From: Lytechinus pictus
Lineage: Eukaryota > Echinodermata > Echinoidea > Temnopleuroida > Toxopneustidae
NCBI RefSeq assembly: GCF_037042905.1
Contig: NC_087252.1
Span: 30,505,994 to 30,569,993, forward strand
Length of the DNA stretch: 64,000 nt
Reading direction: 5' to 3'
Shown here piece after piece: positions 1-11,340 of the stretch. Under the pieces are notes generated by a model, which saw only the letters and a program-made list of their open reading frames with translations, was not told where the DNA came from and made no database searches. The translations under genes and the position numbers were made by a program. How positions within the stretch are numbered: the stretch's first letter is position 1; the number at the start of each line of letters is the position of its first letter.

Positions 1-395
1 ACCTCCCCACACGCTTTCTCAAATGAGGAAACGAAAATTTTGTCTGATTTAGAAGAGTGCAAAAATTATATGAAAAAAACACCAATTAAACACTTTCTGA
101 TTGTTTTTTGTGTGTGTATTTCTACTTTGAACGTATCAGCATATTGCTATTAAAATGTACTTGCCCAACTGTATACAGGCTTTGACGCGCTAATTTAACC
201 AAAGTTGCTTTCTATACAAGAAAAAGTTTAAAAGAATACAATTTATAACAAAGGCATCAAAGTTTTTGCATATCTCACTATATATATAACAACCTATCAT
301 AATGGAACTACGAACTACCAGCATAGACCAACCTATCGTTTGATTGCATTTATTGATATGTTTTTTTTTTTCGTTTTCTCCTCCCTTTTTTAGCC
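1..395. other. 5' flank of the Ly6-like gene
   Basis: AT-rich flank with a short (TA)n stretch near 280 and a pyrimidine-rich run just before the start codon at 396. No clear TATA box, CpG island or further exon was recognised. The promoter and 5' UTR of the Ly6-like gene should lie here or outside the window. Confidence 0.4.
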
Positions 396-447
396 ATGAA
401 ATCTTTCATTGGACTATTCCTCCTTTCCTGCCTTTGTTTTGAAATAG
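396..447 (+). CDS. Ly6-like gene exon 1 (signal peptide)
   Basis: ATG at 396 is followed by a hydrophobic stretch (FIGLFLLSCLCF). The donor is G|GTAAGT at 448. The exon ends in phase 1, matching exon 2. Confidence 0.85.
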
Positions 448-3400
448 GTAAGTTGCATCGCTTAATATTTGAAAGGTTGAATGGTAAAAAGGTTCTCCAA
501 TGAAATCCAATATCATCTAAATTGTTATAACAAAAAAAAAATCATCGAAGTATCTTGCTGACTTCATATTCTAAAATTAAATTTAGATTAAACACACTCG
601 TCTGGTGGAAGGTTAAACAAATGTCTTGTGAACGGTGTGGTTTTGCACACACACAAACGCACTTTTATACACGCACACACACACCCTCATATGTATAACA
701 TATATATATATATACGTGTACACACACACATATAGATATATAATCAAAAGAAGGCCTATGCACAGAACAGTGTGACACTCAACAGTGTATGGGGTACCTG
801 AGAAGAATGTTGTTTCCTTGAATTAACCATGTGGCGGCGGGATTGATTCCACCGGCGGATACGGTATCCGCCGGCAGAAATCGTTCATACTTGAAACCAT
901 ATCCGCCGGGTTTGACGCAGTTTGTTGTTTGCAGATTTGGTTCCTCGGCGAAGTTGGTTCAGATTGACTACTAGTGTTCTTTATGACGTAACCCTCGTTG
1001 GAATGTCGAACTATTATTATTTACAAGTAATGAAGTATTACTTGGAATTATATTTAAATAATTAGAAATGTTATTTTATATAATAGTAATTATTTACAAT
1101 TAGAATGTAAATTATATATTAATAATAGTTATTATTTAATGAATAATGATTATATAACAAATAATTGTTCTATATAATATTGGTACAATCGGCGCCTCAT
1201 ATATAACGTGGGATCTAACTCAGCTCGACCCACGTTAGCTTGCTCCATGCTACCAATGCACGTCGTGTCCGACCGCGGCCGGGTCCGGCCGCCTTGGGGC
1301 CATTGCATGCAGGCATGTCCGCATATGGGAATGATACGATGTAATATCGATGTGGCAGATATGGCAAGTTCCGACTCGGAGTCCTCGTATAAGACACAGT
1401 AGAAGTCCGGATCTATTCTAAGTTAGTTGAGCCACATGGCTGATTTGCTTGTTTGTTATGTTAAAACAGTAGTCGAGTACATCTTATTTTAAGGCACTTA
1501 ATTGCCGGCTTAAAACGAAACTTGAATTTCAATTTCATTTTATTTTGAAGACACCGTTAGAAAAAAATCGCACCGAAATGAAAAAAAAAATCGCAACAAA
1601 TTCAAAACGCGAGTGATTATAAACTGTCATATCTTTTGCATCCTACCGGGTACCCATTTAGCACCTGTGTCGAGAGTGGCAAAGTGTGGATTAACGCCTT
1701 GCTAAAGGACGCTAGACCGCGGTGGGATTCGACCACACGACCCTCTGTTTACAAGGCGAGAGTCAGAACCACTACACCACGGCTCTTCCACGAATCATAC
1801 TTTACAATGGCAATTCATAACATTCAGAATTTAATAAGTATGTGTATATGTCAATCAGATTTATTGTTATATATGATTTTTAAATCCCCAATTACTCTCT
1901 TTTTTTTTCTCTCATCTCTCTCTCTCTAAGGCCATGCCCTCAAATGCTACACTTGTGGCTCTTTCAAATACCAAACAGTCGATCTGGGTAATTGCGGGGA
2001 TACTCTCTCTGAAGTCGAATGTGAAGTCAATAAAACTAGGTGTGCAGAGGTAGAACTTGCAGGTAAATAAAAGAGATAGAATCCCGTGCACTGCCAAAAC
2101 TCCGGTGTTGATTTAACACCAGCCCATAATCTATATATGTCCACACCAGAGAAGTGTTAAACAGCACCAGTCTGGTTTTGGTCTAACACCAATTGGTATT
2201 TAAACAGCATCAGTTTAATTCCAAACTGGTGTTATTTCAATACTTCTCTGGCGTGGACATAATTAGATTCCGGAATGGTGTTATATCAACACCGGAGTTT
2301 TTGCAGTGTAGGCCAACACGCTTTGTATCATTTGTATCTATTGTTTACCTACTTCTTTTTAAATAATTTATTATCAATTGTTTTAGTACTAAATATTATA
2401 AGAGTAATAATATGTCCATTTATATAGCGCAGTTACTATGTGCATATACTCAACTGTGCTTTGATACTTGGTATCATATTATTACCCCGGCTGTAGCTAA
2501 GCCGCCATATTAAAAGGCGCTAAAGCATTCAAGGAATAAATCCTACCGGGTACCCATTCACTTTACCTGGGTCGAGTGCAGCACAATGTGGATACATTTC
2601 TTGCCGAAGGAAATTACGCCATGGCTGGGATTCGAACCCATGACTCTCTGTTTCAAAGTCCGGAGACTTTGCTCGAGCATAATGATAAAATGTCTTGATA
2701 TCTTGATATCTGTATATATACATATTCAATACAGATAATGCCACAAGCACCTGTAATATGATATTTTGACCCCCCCCCCTCATTAAGAAAGTATGGATTT
2801 TTTTAGGGGGAGGGATTTTTTTTCTTTTTTCTGAGTATATATATGCATCTGCCAATTTTTATTTGCATGTAGTATGACACCCCTTGTAAGGTTTGAATAT
2901 AAAACATTTTCAGTCCATGCTTATATTCGCATTAGCTGATTGGTGAGATACGTGTCTCTGCATGAATTCCTTAAAGGTATTGTTTAACTTTGTGAGCAGC
3001 CGATTTAAACATTTCTCAAACCAAGATGAAACATGTGTACAAGTGCATGTATTAGAACTAATAAACCCTGAAAACAACCATTATTGAGAATGAAAAGCTA
3101 AAACTACAAGGCAAACCCCGATTTTGTAAATGGGTGTCTAATAGACGCCTAAATAGTACACATAAGTGTATGGGATGAAATTGAGATGGTGTTTTCGGTC
3201 GCTTTATATTTCAATTTTTGAAGCACTAAATAATTATTTTCGAACGCAATTTTTTCTGGGCTTCATTTTTGTAACATATCACAGACACAGGTGACAAGTG
3301 TGACCTTCTAGCTCAGATTTTTTAAAAGTCAAAACAATGTTAACCAATCACTTTAAAACATACATTAACATGTCTTTTTTCTGGTCTGGTCAATAATTTT

Positions 3401-4517
3401 CAGCTTGCGATTCGCGCTCGCATCATTTGGTTAGTGAAATACGTATGGTCTTAATGAATATCCACAAACAAGCCTTAGAATGCCCTCTTCAGGTCTGAAT
3501 GTAATAAAAAAAAAATCAGCTTGCGCTTTGCGCTCGTCATATTTTATTAGTGAGATACGTATCATGTTTATGATTACAATACTACAAAAAGTGTTCCATG
3601 TGTTTCTAAGATGTAATTAAAAAAAAAAAATCAGCATTTGTTTGGCGGTCGCATTAGATGGCTAAAGTGGGATATGACTCTTCATGAATTCCTGAAAAAT
3701 AGTCTTTAAATGTACCTGTTTGTGGTCAATGCATACACAAATTTCATGTTGCGCTCAGCGCTTACATGATTTGTTTAGTCCAAAAATTTGCTTATAATGC
3801 CCTTTCTTAAGGTCTGAATATCAAACATTTTCACCTCGCGCTTCCCACTCGCTTTATTTGATTAGTGAGATACGTTATCATTTTGAAGGCACGGTCCTTA
3901 AAATGTATCTACGAGCTCAAAATAACAGGCTATTGAACCCACTAAGTGACTCAATTTTTTTGCTGGGGCCCCAAGTGCGTGACCTACGGTACACCACTGC
4001 TATCACGGCCGAAAGCGAATAGTAAATGAGCATATACATCAAACACGTTCTTTTGGGGGATTTTGTATGTATAAATGTAAAATGAAATGTGAGGGCTGAG
4101 TGTAGCTTCTCGATATGTTAATCTTGTTAGTAGCATATTAATAATTATGTATAACCTTCTTAATATTTCCTACTCCCATTCAACTATATAAATGCAGGGA
4201 ATTTGCTTGTCGCTACGGCTGAGAAATTTACGTTTACTGCCCGCGGTTGCACGGAGGTTGAAGCTACGGCCAGTGAGGCAGGGTGTACCAGTGATTCAGA
4301 CAGGGCGAAAGAAATCATCGAGGATGTTGGCTTTGTCGAAGGGGGCTACAACAGTGTTCAGTTTCTGGCTTTCCAGCAGGTCACGGGGGAAACGTACGCT
4401 GATGTGGATGCATGCACTTGTAGCGAAAACAACTGCAATAGCGCTGGTTTCATTCAGTCGAGTGTTGTCATAGTGTGTGCGTCTTTTGTGTTGTCTACCC
4501 TTGTTGGGCTCTTGTAG
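396..4517 (+). CDS. Ly6/uPAR (three-finger) domain GPI-anchored protein, 3 exons
   Basis: Coding exons 396-447, 1931-2062 and 4198-4517 join with phase-1 introns into 167 residues plus stop. Residues 1-18 form a signal peptide (start MKSFIGLFLL). The mature part opens with the LU signature LKCYTC (21-26) and carries ten cysteines at 23, 26, 39, 48, 55, 79, 91, 134, 136 and 141, ending in CTCSENNCN, the canonical LU-domain closing motif. A hydrophobic tail (about 146-167) ending without a cytoplasmic segment fits a GPI-attachment signal. An NKT glycosylation site lies at residues 51-53. Separate signal-peptide exon and phase-1 introns are typical of Ly6-family genes. The family acts at the cell surface or as secreted ligands; the partner of this member cannot be told from sequence. 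All splice sites are GT-AG and no defect is visible. Introns hold SINEs, MITEs and a tandem array. Confidence 0.88.
852..874. repeat. 23-bp perfect palindrome
   Basis: Arms CCGGCGGATAC (852-862) and GTATCCGCCGG (864-874) are perfect inverted copies around a single G. A further half-copy, ATATCCGCCGGG, lies near 899. It may be a MITE remnant or a binding site; nothing more can be said. Confidence 0.5.
1633..1795 (-). mobile_element. tRNA-derived SINE (minus)
   Basis: On the minus strand a tRNA-like head carries an A box (TGGTGTAGTGG, complement of 1769-1779) and a B box (complement of 1725-1736, GTGGTCGAATCC). It is followed by a body ending in the motif AAATGGGTACCCGGTAGGAT, which recurs in other SINE copies of this window. 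The tRNA-like fold is decayed, so it is not a functional tRNA. Confidence 0.7.
1931..2062 (+). CDS. Ly6-like gene exon 2 (N-terminal half of LU domain)
   Basis: The acceptor follows a CT-rich tract (CTCTCTAAG|GC). The exon encodes HALKCYTCGS... with five cysteines and an NKT site. Donor GTAAAT at 2063. The exon is 132 nt, phase 1 to phase 1. Confidence 0.87.
2089..2308. mobile_element. Palindromic MITE, CACTGC...GCAGTG ends, copy 1
   Basis: Terminal inverted repeats CACTGCCAAAACTCCGGTG and CACCGGAGTTTTTGCAGTG bound a 220-bp element whose interior repeats GGTGTT/AACACC and CACCAGAGAAGT in inverted order. A second copy lies at 21679-21910. Superfamily not assigned; no convincing target duplication was seen. 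Confidence 0.75.
2512..2700 (-). mobile_element. tRNA-derived SINE (minus)
   Basis: B box GGGTTCGAATCC is the complement of 2628-2639. The body ends in AATGGGTACCCGGTAGGAT read on the minus strand. The part next to the B box (CCATGGCGTAATTTCC) closely matches the SINE at 47396-47595. The A box is degenerate. Confidence 0.65.
2880..3910. repeat. Tandem array, about 118-bp unit
   Basis: A unit containing GCGCTCGCAT followed by GATTAGTGAGATACGT recurs near 2920, 3405, 3520, 3640, 3750 and 3835. The 485-bp gap between the first two shrinks to about one period when the MITE at 2971-3356 is removed. A related fragment in opposite orientation is at about 34150-34300. Confidence 0.65.
2971..3356. 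mobile_element. TTAA-flanked MITE, copy 1
   Basis: Ends TTAAAGGTATTGTTTAAC and (reverse complement of the right end) TTAAAGTGATTGGTTAAC are imperfect inverted repeats, with TTAA on both sides. TTAA duplication is typical of piggyBac and Kolobok elements. A second copy is at 43542-43912. Removing the element and one TTAA restores the host repeat unit. Confidence 0.7.
4198..4517 (+). CDS. Ly6-like gene exon 3 (C-terminal LU half and GPI tail)
   Basis: Acceptor AATGCAG|GG. The exon encodes NLLVATAEKF..., the last five LU cysteines including CTCSENNCN, a hydrophobic C terminus, and a TAG stop at 4515-4517. Confidence 0.87.
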
Positions 4518-4673
4518 AAAAAAATTCTGGTATTTTTTCATTATTATTAATTTTTTTTGTAACTCGCGTATTCTTTTCAAATAATCAAATTCAATAGAGT
4601 TAGATTTGTGAGTATAACAAGCATGTTGTGTCTCTTTTTTTTACCATATTTTCCTTTCACTTTACCATGAACG

Positions 4674-4679
4674 AATAAA
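4674..4679 (+). promoter_or_regulatory. Candidate polyadenylation signal of the Ly6-like gene
   Basis: A canonical AATAAA lies 157 bp after the stop codon, in a T-rich 3' region. Confidence 0.5.
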
Positions 4680-5464
4680 TAAGAGTCAAATTTTGTATTA
4701 CAAGGTAAAATTCTGGATCATAGTTATTCAAGAATCTTTCCCTGTAGACTGGGAGAATATCATTCATTTGAAGAAAATCCATCTTTTCTTTATAATATTG
4801 TATTATACGGAGGTGTAGTATATTTTTTTATTCTGAAATCAACCTTTATCACTTGAACGTCATTAACAATTATGTATTAAGAATAATCGTAAATATTAAT
4901 ATCAGTTTTTCAATAAGATATCTGAATAGGCATGTCAGTGGCAATAAGGTTATTATTAGTTATGTCAACTATTTTTAGAGAGTAATTTTGTACGCTTTAT
5001 CGTATTCATGGTATTTGTGGTGAGTAGTGTAGTTTCAACTTCAGTTCGCACTGAACAAATATAACGAAGGTTGTTACGAAAACCAGATAATTGTTGATGC
5101 CCGGATCAAAAATGATTTTTGGGGGGTTTTACTGCTGTCTGTTTCTCAGGTTTAAATTGGTGGAATAATCACCAAGGAAGACATAGCTTGAGCGCAAGAG
5201 AGACAAGGATGACCCATCGAAAACTTTTGACAAAACACAAATGTTCTAATTTGTGTGGAAATATGAAGGGCGAGATACAATATGGATTTCCAACCGTTGT
5301 AGAAAACCGACTTATTGGAATTTTCAGTTCTAAAATGGACCAAATCCAAAAAAAAAATAACAATTGTATTTTTTTGCGTAAGGCAAACACGGCAAAGTCA
5401 CAGAAAACTACTGCCATGCATAGACACGTAATCGGAGAGACATAATTGAGCGTTTGCACAAATA
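4680..5464. other. AT-rich intergenic stretch
   Basis: Downstream of the Ly6-like gene and up to the first giant palindrome. The short reading frames here lack splice context or recognisable domains. No gene is called. Confidence 0.4.
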
Positions 5465-6149
5465 GTCCGGGTTATAATTGAGCAAGGTGCCACAAGAAAA
5501 AGGAGAAATTTTCATATAGTGCTTCTAGACCAGTTTTTTACGCTGAATATGAATATATGAGGTAACCAGGCTGTATCCTGAAAATTAACCCGTGAGGGCG
5601 CTTTTTTCAAAATGGCCGCCAAATTTTCAGAACATTTGAATTTTCGTACATAGATTTTGACATAAATATTCCATTGCCACAAAATTAGTGTCATATGAAA
5701 GACAAATAAATTTCCTACAATTTGGTACTATTTATAGGGGATAAGTAGGTCATTTGGCTGAGATTTTAAGTACAAAACTGCATTTTTTTGTCATTTTTTC
5801 CCAAAAATTGTAAATTTTGCAAAAACATGATTTTACATAATTCTGAGAAAAATAAATGAATTACCTTGAAATGTTCCAGAAAACTTTATTGATATACTAT
5901 TATCATGTGGATGAAATTTTAACTCTGTATCATTCTTCTTAGCAAATTTATAAGGTATCAAACTTGAATACTTCAATTTCAGAAATGTCGATTTTTGTAT
6001 GCACTTCCATAGACTAATACGTATAACATGTACATGTATAATATGTATAATGTATAGTTCAATAAATTTTAAATGCAATTATCTCCGCTTTTTAACCACT
6101 TGGAGAGTTAAGAGTAGACTTTTCTCTATCAGCTACATAAAACAAAATG

Positions 6150-7440
6150 TTGGCACATCGAGGCCTAACACTCTCATGGGGTGGGGGTGTCGAAGCCCCC
6201 CCCCCCCCCCCCCCATCCCCTTTGGCTATATCATGTTGTTGTATATTGCCTATTTATTGGAAAATCACTATTTTTTGAAGCACCCATTGAGGCAAAGGCA
6301 TTTCTGCTATACAGTACAGCCACTTTAATTACTTTGAAACCACTTGGAGAGGAAAAGAGTAAGCTTTGTCATGTTTGTTCTACCAGCTATATCAAAAGAA
6401 GTTGCACGTACATCAAAGCCAACCCCTCTCGGGGGAAGGGGGGGGGGGCGCTGGGGAAGTCACTCCTCCCCCTTTTGCTTATTGCCAATGTATTTGGAAA
6501 TTCACCATTTTGGACCCAACATTGAGGCAAAAAAGCGTTTGTGCTTTATAGTATTTTATTAATTTGAGAGAGTAGAGTTTGTTCTACCAGCTACATAAAT
6601 AAGCGCTAGCACATCGAATCCTAGCCCTCTCAGGGGCTGTCTAGGTCACCCCCTCCTCTATATAATGTATATTGCCTATTTATTGGAAATTTCACCATTT
6701 TGGATCACCCATTGAGGCATAAGGGCGTTTCTATATCATACAGCCAATTTCATTTTCTTGCAATTACTTTGAGAGAAAAGCGTAGGCTTTGCTCTATCAG
6801 CTACAAATTATTAAGAAGCGCTGGCACATCGAAAAATATCCCTCTCAGGGGCTGTCTAAGTCAACCCCTCCCCCTCTATATCATGTATGTTGCCTATTTA
6901 TTGGAAATTACACCATTTTGAATCACCCATTGAGGCAAAAGTGCGTTTCTACTATATAGCCAATTTCATTTTCTTGCAATGACTTGGAGAGGAAAGAGTA
7001 GGCTTTGCTCTATCAGCTGCATATAAACAAGTGCTGGCAAAGAAAAGCCTACCCCTTCCGGGATGCTGTTGAAATCATCCCATCCCTTTTGCATTATAGC
7101 ATATTTATTGAAAAATTCACCATTTTGGAGCCCCCATTTAGGCAAAAAGGCGTTTCTGATATAGTTCTGCCACTATTACTGCCTTGAAACCACTTAGAGA
7201 GTAAAGAAAAGGTTTTGCTTTATCAGCCACATATAAAGAAGTGCAGGCAAACAGCAGGAGGCTGTCGAAATCACCCATCCCTTTTGCATTATTGCTTATT
7301 TATTGGAAAATTCACCATTTTGGAGCCCCCATTGAGGCAAAAAGGCTGTTCTGATATATAGTTCTACCACTATTACCGCCTTGAAACTACTTGGAGAGGA
7401 AAGAGTAGGCTTTCCTCTAACAGCTACATATAAAGCAGTG
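6150..7440 (+). repeat. Tandem monomers, left arm of foldback element 1
   Basis: The landmark CCATTGAGGCAAAA occurs at about 6286, 6521, 6711, 6929, 7136 and 7331, giving spacings of 190-235 bp. Each monomer also has CTTGGAGAGGAAAGAGTAGG and TATTTATTGGAAA. Confidence 0.8.
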
Positions 7441-9060
7441 GCTCTACTATATACCAGAAACACTTTTTTGCCTCAATGGGGCTCCAAAATTGCGAGTTTT
7501 CCAATGAATTGGCAAAAAATCGTAAAAAAGGTGGGGTGATATCTATATAGTCCCCTGAGGTGGGTCAGGCTTCGATATGGCAGCAATTCGTTATATATAG
7601 CTGAAAGATGGGAACCTACTCTTTCCTCTCCAAGTGGTTTCAAGAAAATGAAATTGGGTGTTTTATACAGCAGAAGTGCATATCGCCTCAATGGGGGCTC
7701 AAAAATTGTGAATTTTCAAATAATTAGGCAATAATGCAAAAGGGGTGGGTAGATTTGACAGCCGCCAAGGTAAGTTTCAATGTGCCAGCACTTATTTGTA
7801 GAGAAAAGCATGTTCTTTCCTCCTTAATTGGTTTCAAGGCAGTAAAAGTGGCAGAACGTTATATCAGAGATGCCTTTTTACCTCAATGGGGGCTCAAAAA
7901 TGGTGAATTTCCAATAAATAGGCAATAACGCAAAGGGGTGAGGGGGTAATTTCGACAGCCCCCAGAAGGGGGTAGGCTTTTATTTGCCAGCACAAAATTA
8001 TGTAGCTGATAGAGCAAAGCCTATTCTTTCCTCTCTAAGTGGTTTCAAGGCAATAAAAGTGGCATAACTATATATCAGAGACGCCTTTTTGCTTCAATGG
8101 GGGCTCCAAAATGGTGACTTTTTAACAAATAGCCAAATACCGAAAATTAGTGGGGTAACTTCTACAGCCGCCTGAAGGAGATAGGCTTTGATTTGCCAAC
8201 ACTTCTTTATATGTAGCTGATAGAGCAAAGCCTACTCTTTTCTCTCCAAGTCATTGCTAGAAAAAAAATTTGCTTTACTATATAGTAGAAACGCCCTTTG
8301 CCTCAATGGGTGATGCAAATTGTGACTGTCCAATAGATAGTCAATTACCGAAAATTGGTGGGGTAAATTCTACAGCCCCCTGAACATTCTGAAGGGGATA
8401 GGCTTTGATTTGCCAACACTTCTTGATATGTAGCTGATAGAGCAAAGCCTAATCTTTCCTCTCCAAGTCATTGCAAGAAAATAAAATTGGATGTACTATA
8501 TAGTAGGAACGCGCTTTTGCCTGAATGGGTGATCCAAAATGGTGAAATATCCAATAAATCGGCAATATACATGATATAGAGGGGGGGGGGTGACTTAGAC
8601 AGCCCATGAGAGGGCTAGGGTTCAATGTGCCAGTGCTTATTTATATGTAGCTGGTAGAACAAACTCTTTCCTCTCTAAGTGGTTTCAAATCAATAAAATG
8701 GGGTGTACAACAAAGCACAAACGAGTTTTGGCCTCAATGTTGGGTCCAAAATTGTGAATTTTCAAATAAATTGGCAATATTAAGCAACCCCCCCCCCCCC
8801 GAGAGGGGTAGGCTTCGATGTGCCACTTTGGATGTAGCTGGTAGAACAAAGCCTATATACTCTTTCCTCTCCAAGTGGTTTCAAAGCAATCAAAGTGACT
8901 GTACTGTATAGCAGAAATGCCTGTTTTTGCTTCAATGGGTGCTCCAAAAAACAGTGATTTTTCCAACAAATAGGCAATATACAACAACATGATATAGCCA
9001 AGGGCAAGGGGGGTGACTTCGACACCCCCGCCCCATGAGAGGGTCAGGCCTTGATGTGCC
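7441..9060 (-). repeat. Tandem monomers, right arm of foldback element 1
   Basis: The same monomer in opposite orientation, with TTTTGCCTCAATGGG-type landmarks at about 7471, 7684, 7881, 8091, 8301, 8521, 8731 and 8931. The spacing is about 197-220 bp. Confidence 0.8.
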
Positions 9061-9767
9061 AACATTTTGTTTTATGTAGCTGATAGAGAAAAGCCTACTC
9101 TTAACTCTCCAAGTGGTTAAAAAGCGGAGATAATTGCATTTAAATTTTATTGAACTATACATTATACATATTATACATGTACATGTTATACGTATTAGTC
9201 TATGGAAATGCATACAAAAAGCGACATTTCTGAAATTGAAGTATTCAAGTTTGATACCTTATAAATTTGCTAAGAAGAATGATACAGAGTTGAAATTTCA
9301 TCCACATGATAATAGTATATCAATAAAGTTTTCTGGAACATTTCAAGGTAATTCATTTATTTTTCTCAGAATTATGTAAAATCATGTATTTGCAAAATTT
9401 ACAATTTTTGGGAAAAAATGACAAAAAATGCAGTTTTGTACTTAAAATCTCAGCCAAATGACCTACTTATCCCCTATAAATAGTACCAAATTGTAGGAAA
9501 TTTATTTGTCTTTCATATGACACTAATTTTGTGGCAATGGAATATTTATGTCAAAATCTATGTACGAAAATTCAAATGTTCTGAAAATTTGGCGGCCATT
9601 TTGAAAAAAGCGCCCTCACGGGTTAATTTTCATGATACAGCCTGGTTACCTCATATATTCATATTCAGCGTAAAAAACTGGTCTAGAAGCACTATATGAA
9701 AATTTCTCCTTTTTCTTGTGGCACCTTGCTCAATTATAACCCGGACTAAAAGGGATATGCAAGGACC

Positions 9768-10273
9768 GGTTACACTTCGTAATTCCGAAGGTTCGTAATT
9801 CCGAAGGTTCTTTATTCCGAAGGTTCGTAATTCCGAAACACGTAAATTGCCTATACCTCGATGTTCGTTGATCCGAAAACATAAGAGGGTTCGTTAATCC
9901 GAACATTTGTGGCGTTATTCCGAAGGTTCGTTATTGCGAAGGTTCGATAATCCTAAAACGAAATAAGGTTCGATGTTCCGAAGGTTCGTTAATCCGAAAA
10001 CGAAATAAGGTTCGTTGTTCCGAAGGTTCGTTAGTCCGAAAACGAAATAAGGTTAGTTAATCATTTAGTTTTCGGACTAACGAACCTTCGGAATTACGAA
10101 CCTCATTTCGTTTTTGGATCAACGAACCTTCGGAATAACAAACCTCATTTCGTTTTCGGACTAACGAACCTTCGGAATTACGAACCTTCGGAGATACGAA
10201 CCTTCGGAATAACGAACCTTCGGAATATCCGAACCTACGGAATAACGAAGCTTCGGAATTACGAATGTATGCG
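9768..10273. mobile_element. Short-period palindromic element (TTCCGAA family), copy 1, with 9-bp target duplication
   Basis: The element is built of a roughly 16-bp unit (GGTTCGTTATTCCGAA and variants) on the left and its reverse complement on the right, turning over near 10065. GCAAGGACC flanks it exactly on both sides (9759-9767 and 10274-10282). The left end is GGTTACACTTCGTAATTCC; the right end is CGAATGTATGC. A near-identical copy is at 33549-34043. Long reading frames inside (repeating NSEGSLFRR) are by-products of the period and not genes. Confidence 0.85.
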
Positions 10274-11124
10274 GCAAGGACCATGTGCATGTATGTGCCT
10301 ATGTTTTTTCCTATAGGGTCATACGACATACGAGCCATTGCTTTGTTTGGTGTGTTGCGTTTGAAATCTGGAAAACTGTCAGATTACCAAATCTGAAGTT
10401 ATCTTGTCGATCATTATATATATGTATGTATATATATATATATATATTGTAACAAACTGAAAGGTTTATTAATGATTATCAGCATTGTTTCAGAAACGGT
10501 GAAGAGGGTAGAGTAATTCTTAATTGTTTGTAATAAAATGTAATAAAGACTTCTTGCTGAGAAATAACGCTGTTTACAACTGTGTAATTATTTTAGATGT
10601 GTATCTTTGATTATTCTACACTGTTCGGGTATAGGTAGTAGTTGCAATTTACATTGTTTTTGGTGAAAAAAATGTTTCGTAATTTTAACGTGTTTTTTTA
10701 ATGAAGATTAAACATTACAGCCTGACAAGCTCCCTCCTCTACCCTGGAGCATAATCGGGTTTCCTGCTCGATTATGAGCCATGCAGTATGCTGGCAGTAA
10801 AAGGCTACTGTATGAAACTCTGTCCAATTTCCATTGGAACCTGCTGCGACTGGATGAGCAAGATATCTTTATTAAAGTTATACAAAATTAAAAAAAACTT
10901 TGCTTTCCTGCCTGTCGTTATTCCGTTGTACGGTACGGTACTCAGCTACGAGAGTGCATGGTCGGAAAAGCAGAAGTACGAAAGTGTTGGATGTAACTGA
11001 TCCTTAGTATAGGAGTGAAAATTCTGAGATGAGTTTGGATACTGAAAGTACCGAGATTACTGAGATATCGAAATACTTAAATTGTGAGATACTGAATGCA
11101 GGAATGACGGAGATAATGGCAAGG

Positions 11125-11185
11125 CGTCATCCACAATTTGCCACGCTCCACCCAGGTGTTAAATGGGTACCCGGTAGGATGCGAA
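11125..11185 (+). mobile_element. SINE 3' fragment
   Basis: The body end AAATGGGTACCCGGTAGGAT, preceded by CACCCAGGTG, matches the other SINE bodies in the window. The tRNA-like head is missing or too decayed to see. Confidence 0.55.
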
Positions 11186-11204
11186 AGCCTATGTACATGT
11201 ATAA

Positions 11205-11340
11205 AGAAGGGCTAGGAAATCGAAGTCAGTCCCCTATGGGGCCTCACAAAGTTACCCACCCCTTTGTCGTATTTTGCCTATTTATGGGGAAATCTGCCAC
11301 TTTGGAGCCCCCATTGAGGCAAAAGGCTGCTTCCTCTGAT
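11205..11340 (+). repeat. Solitary monomer related to foldback element 1
   Basis: The run GCCTATTTATGGGGAAA, then TTGGAGCCCCCATTGAGGC, then AAAAGGCTGCTTC matches the right part of the 207-bp monomer, 1.5 kb outside the palindrome. Confidence 0.7.

Larger units (their letters stand above)
448..1930 (+). other. Ly6-like gene intron 1
   Basis: Phase-1 intron with GTAAGT donor and a (CT)n tract before AG at 1929-1930. It contains CA/TA microsatellite (about 640-740), a CCGGCGGATAC palindrome (852-874), a very AT-rich block (1000-1190), a GC-richer block with no recognised gene (1195-1410) and a minus-strand SINE (1633-1795). Confidence 0.6.
2063..4197 (+). other. Ly6-like gene intron 2
   Basis: Phase-1 intron ending in AATGCAG at 4197. 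It hosts a MITE (2089-2308) only 26 bp after the donor, a minus-strand SINE (2512-2700), and an array of about 118-bp units (2880-3910) split by a TTAA MITE (2971-3356). Confidence 0.65.
5465..9746. mobile_element. Giant foldback element 1 (4.28 kb palindrome)
   Basis: Terminal repeats GTCCGGGTTATAATTGAGC at 5465 and its reverse complement ending at 9746 are bounded by TA on both sides (5463-5464 and 9747-9748). The outer arms (about 5465-6130 and 9085-9746) are near-identical inverted copies with only scattered differences. Inside them each arm is a tandem array of about 207-bp monomers pointing in opposite directions: six landmarks on the left (6286 to 7331) and eight on the right (7471 to 8931). 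The orientation flips near 7440. No transposase reading frame was recognised, so it is presumably non-autonomous. TA flanks are compatible with Tc1/mariner-type integration, but TA is self-complementary, so this is weak evidence. Confidence 0.85.

Noticed and set aside
4192..4473. 93-codon frame overlapping Ly6 exon 3 in another phase
   Set aside because: Exon phase from exons 1 and 2 and the LU cysteine pattern fix the other frame.
5833..9379. Duplicate small genes at 5833-6078 (minus) and 9134-9379 (plus)
   Set aside because: They are the mirrored arms of foldback element 1; sequence identity reflects DNA palindromy, not coding constraint.
9768..10273. CRISPR-like array of regularly spaced short repeats
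   Set aside because: Units are contiguous with no unique spacers, invert in the middle, and lie in a eukaryotic window with a 9-bp flanking duplication; this is a mobile palindrome.
10057..10338. Repeat protein with NSEGSLFRR motifs
   Set aside because: The frame is a by-product of the 16-bp DNA period, with no start context; the same happens at 33448-33636.
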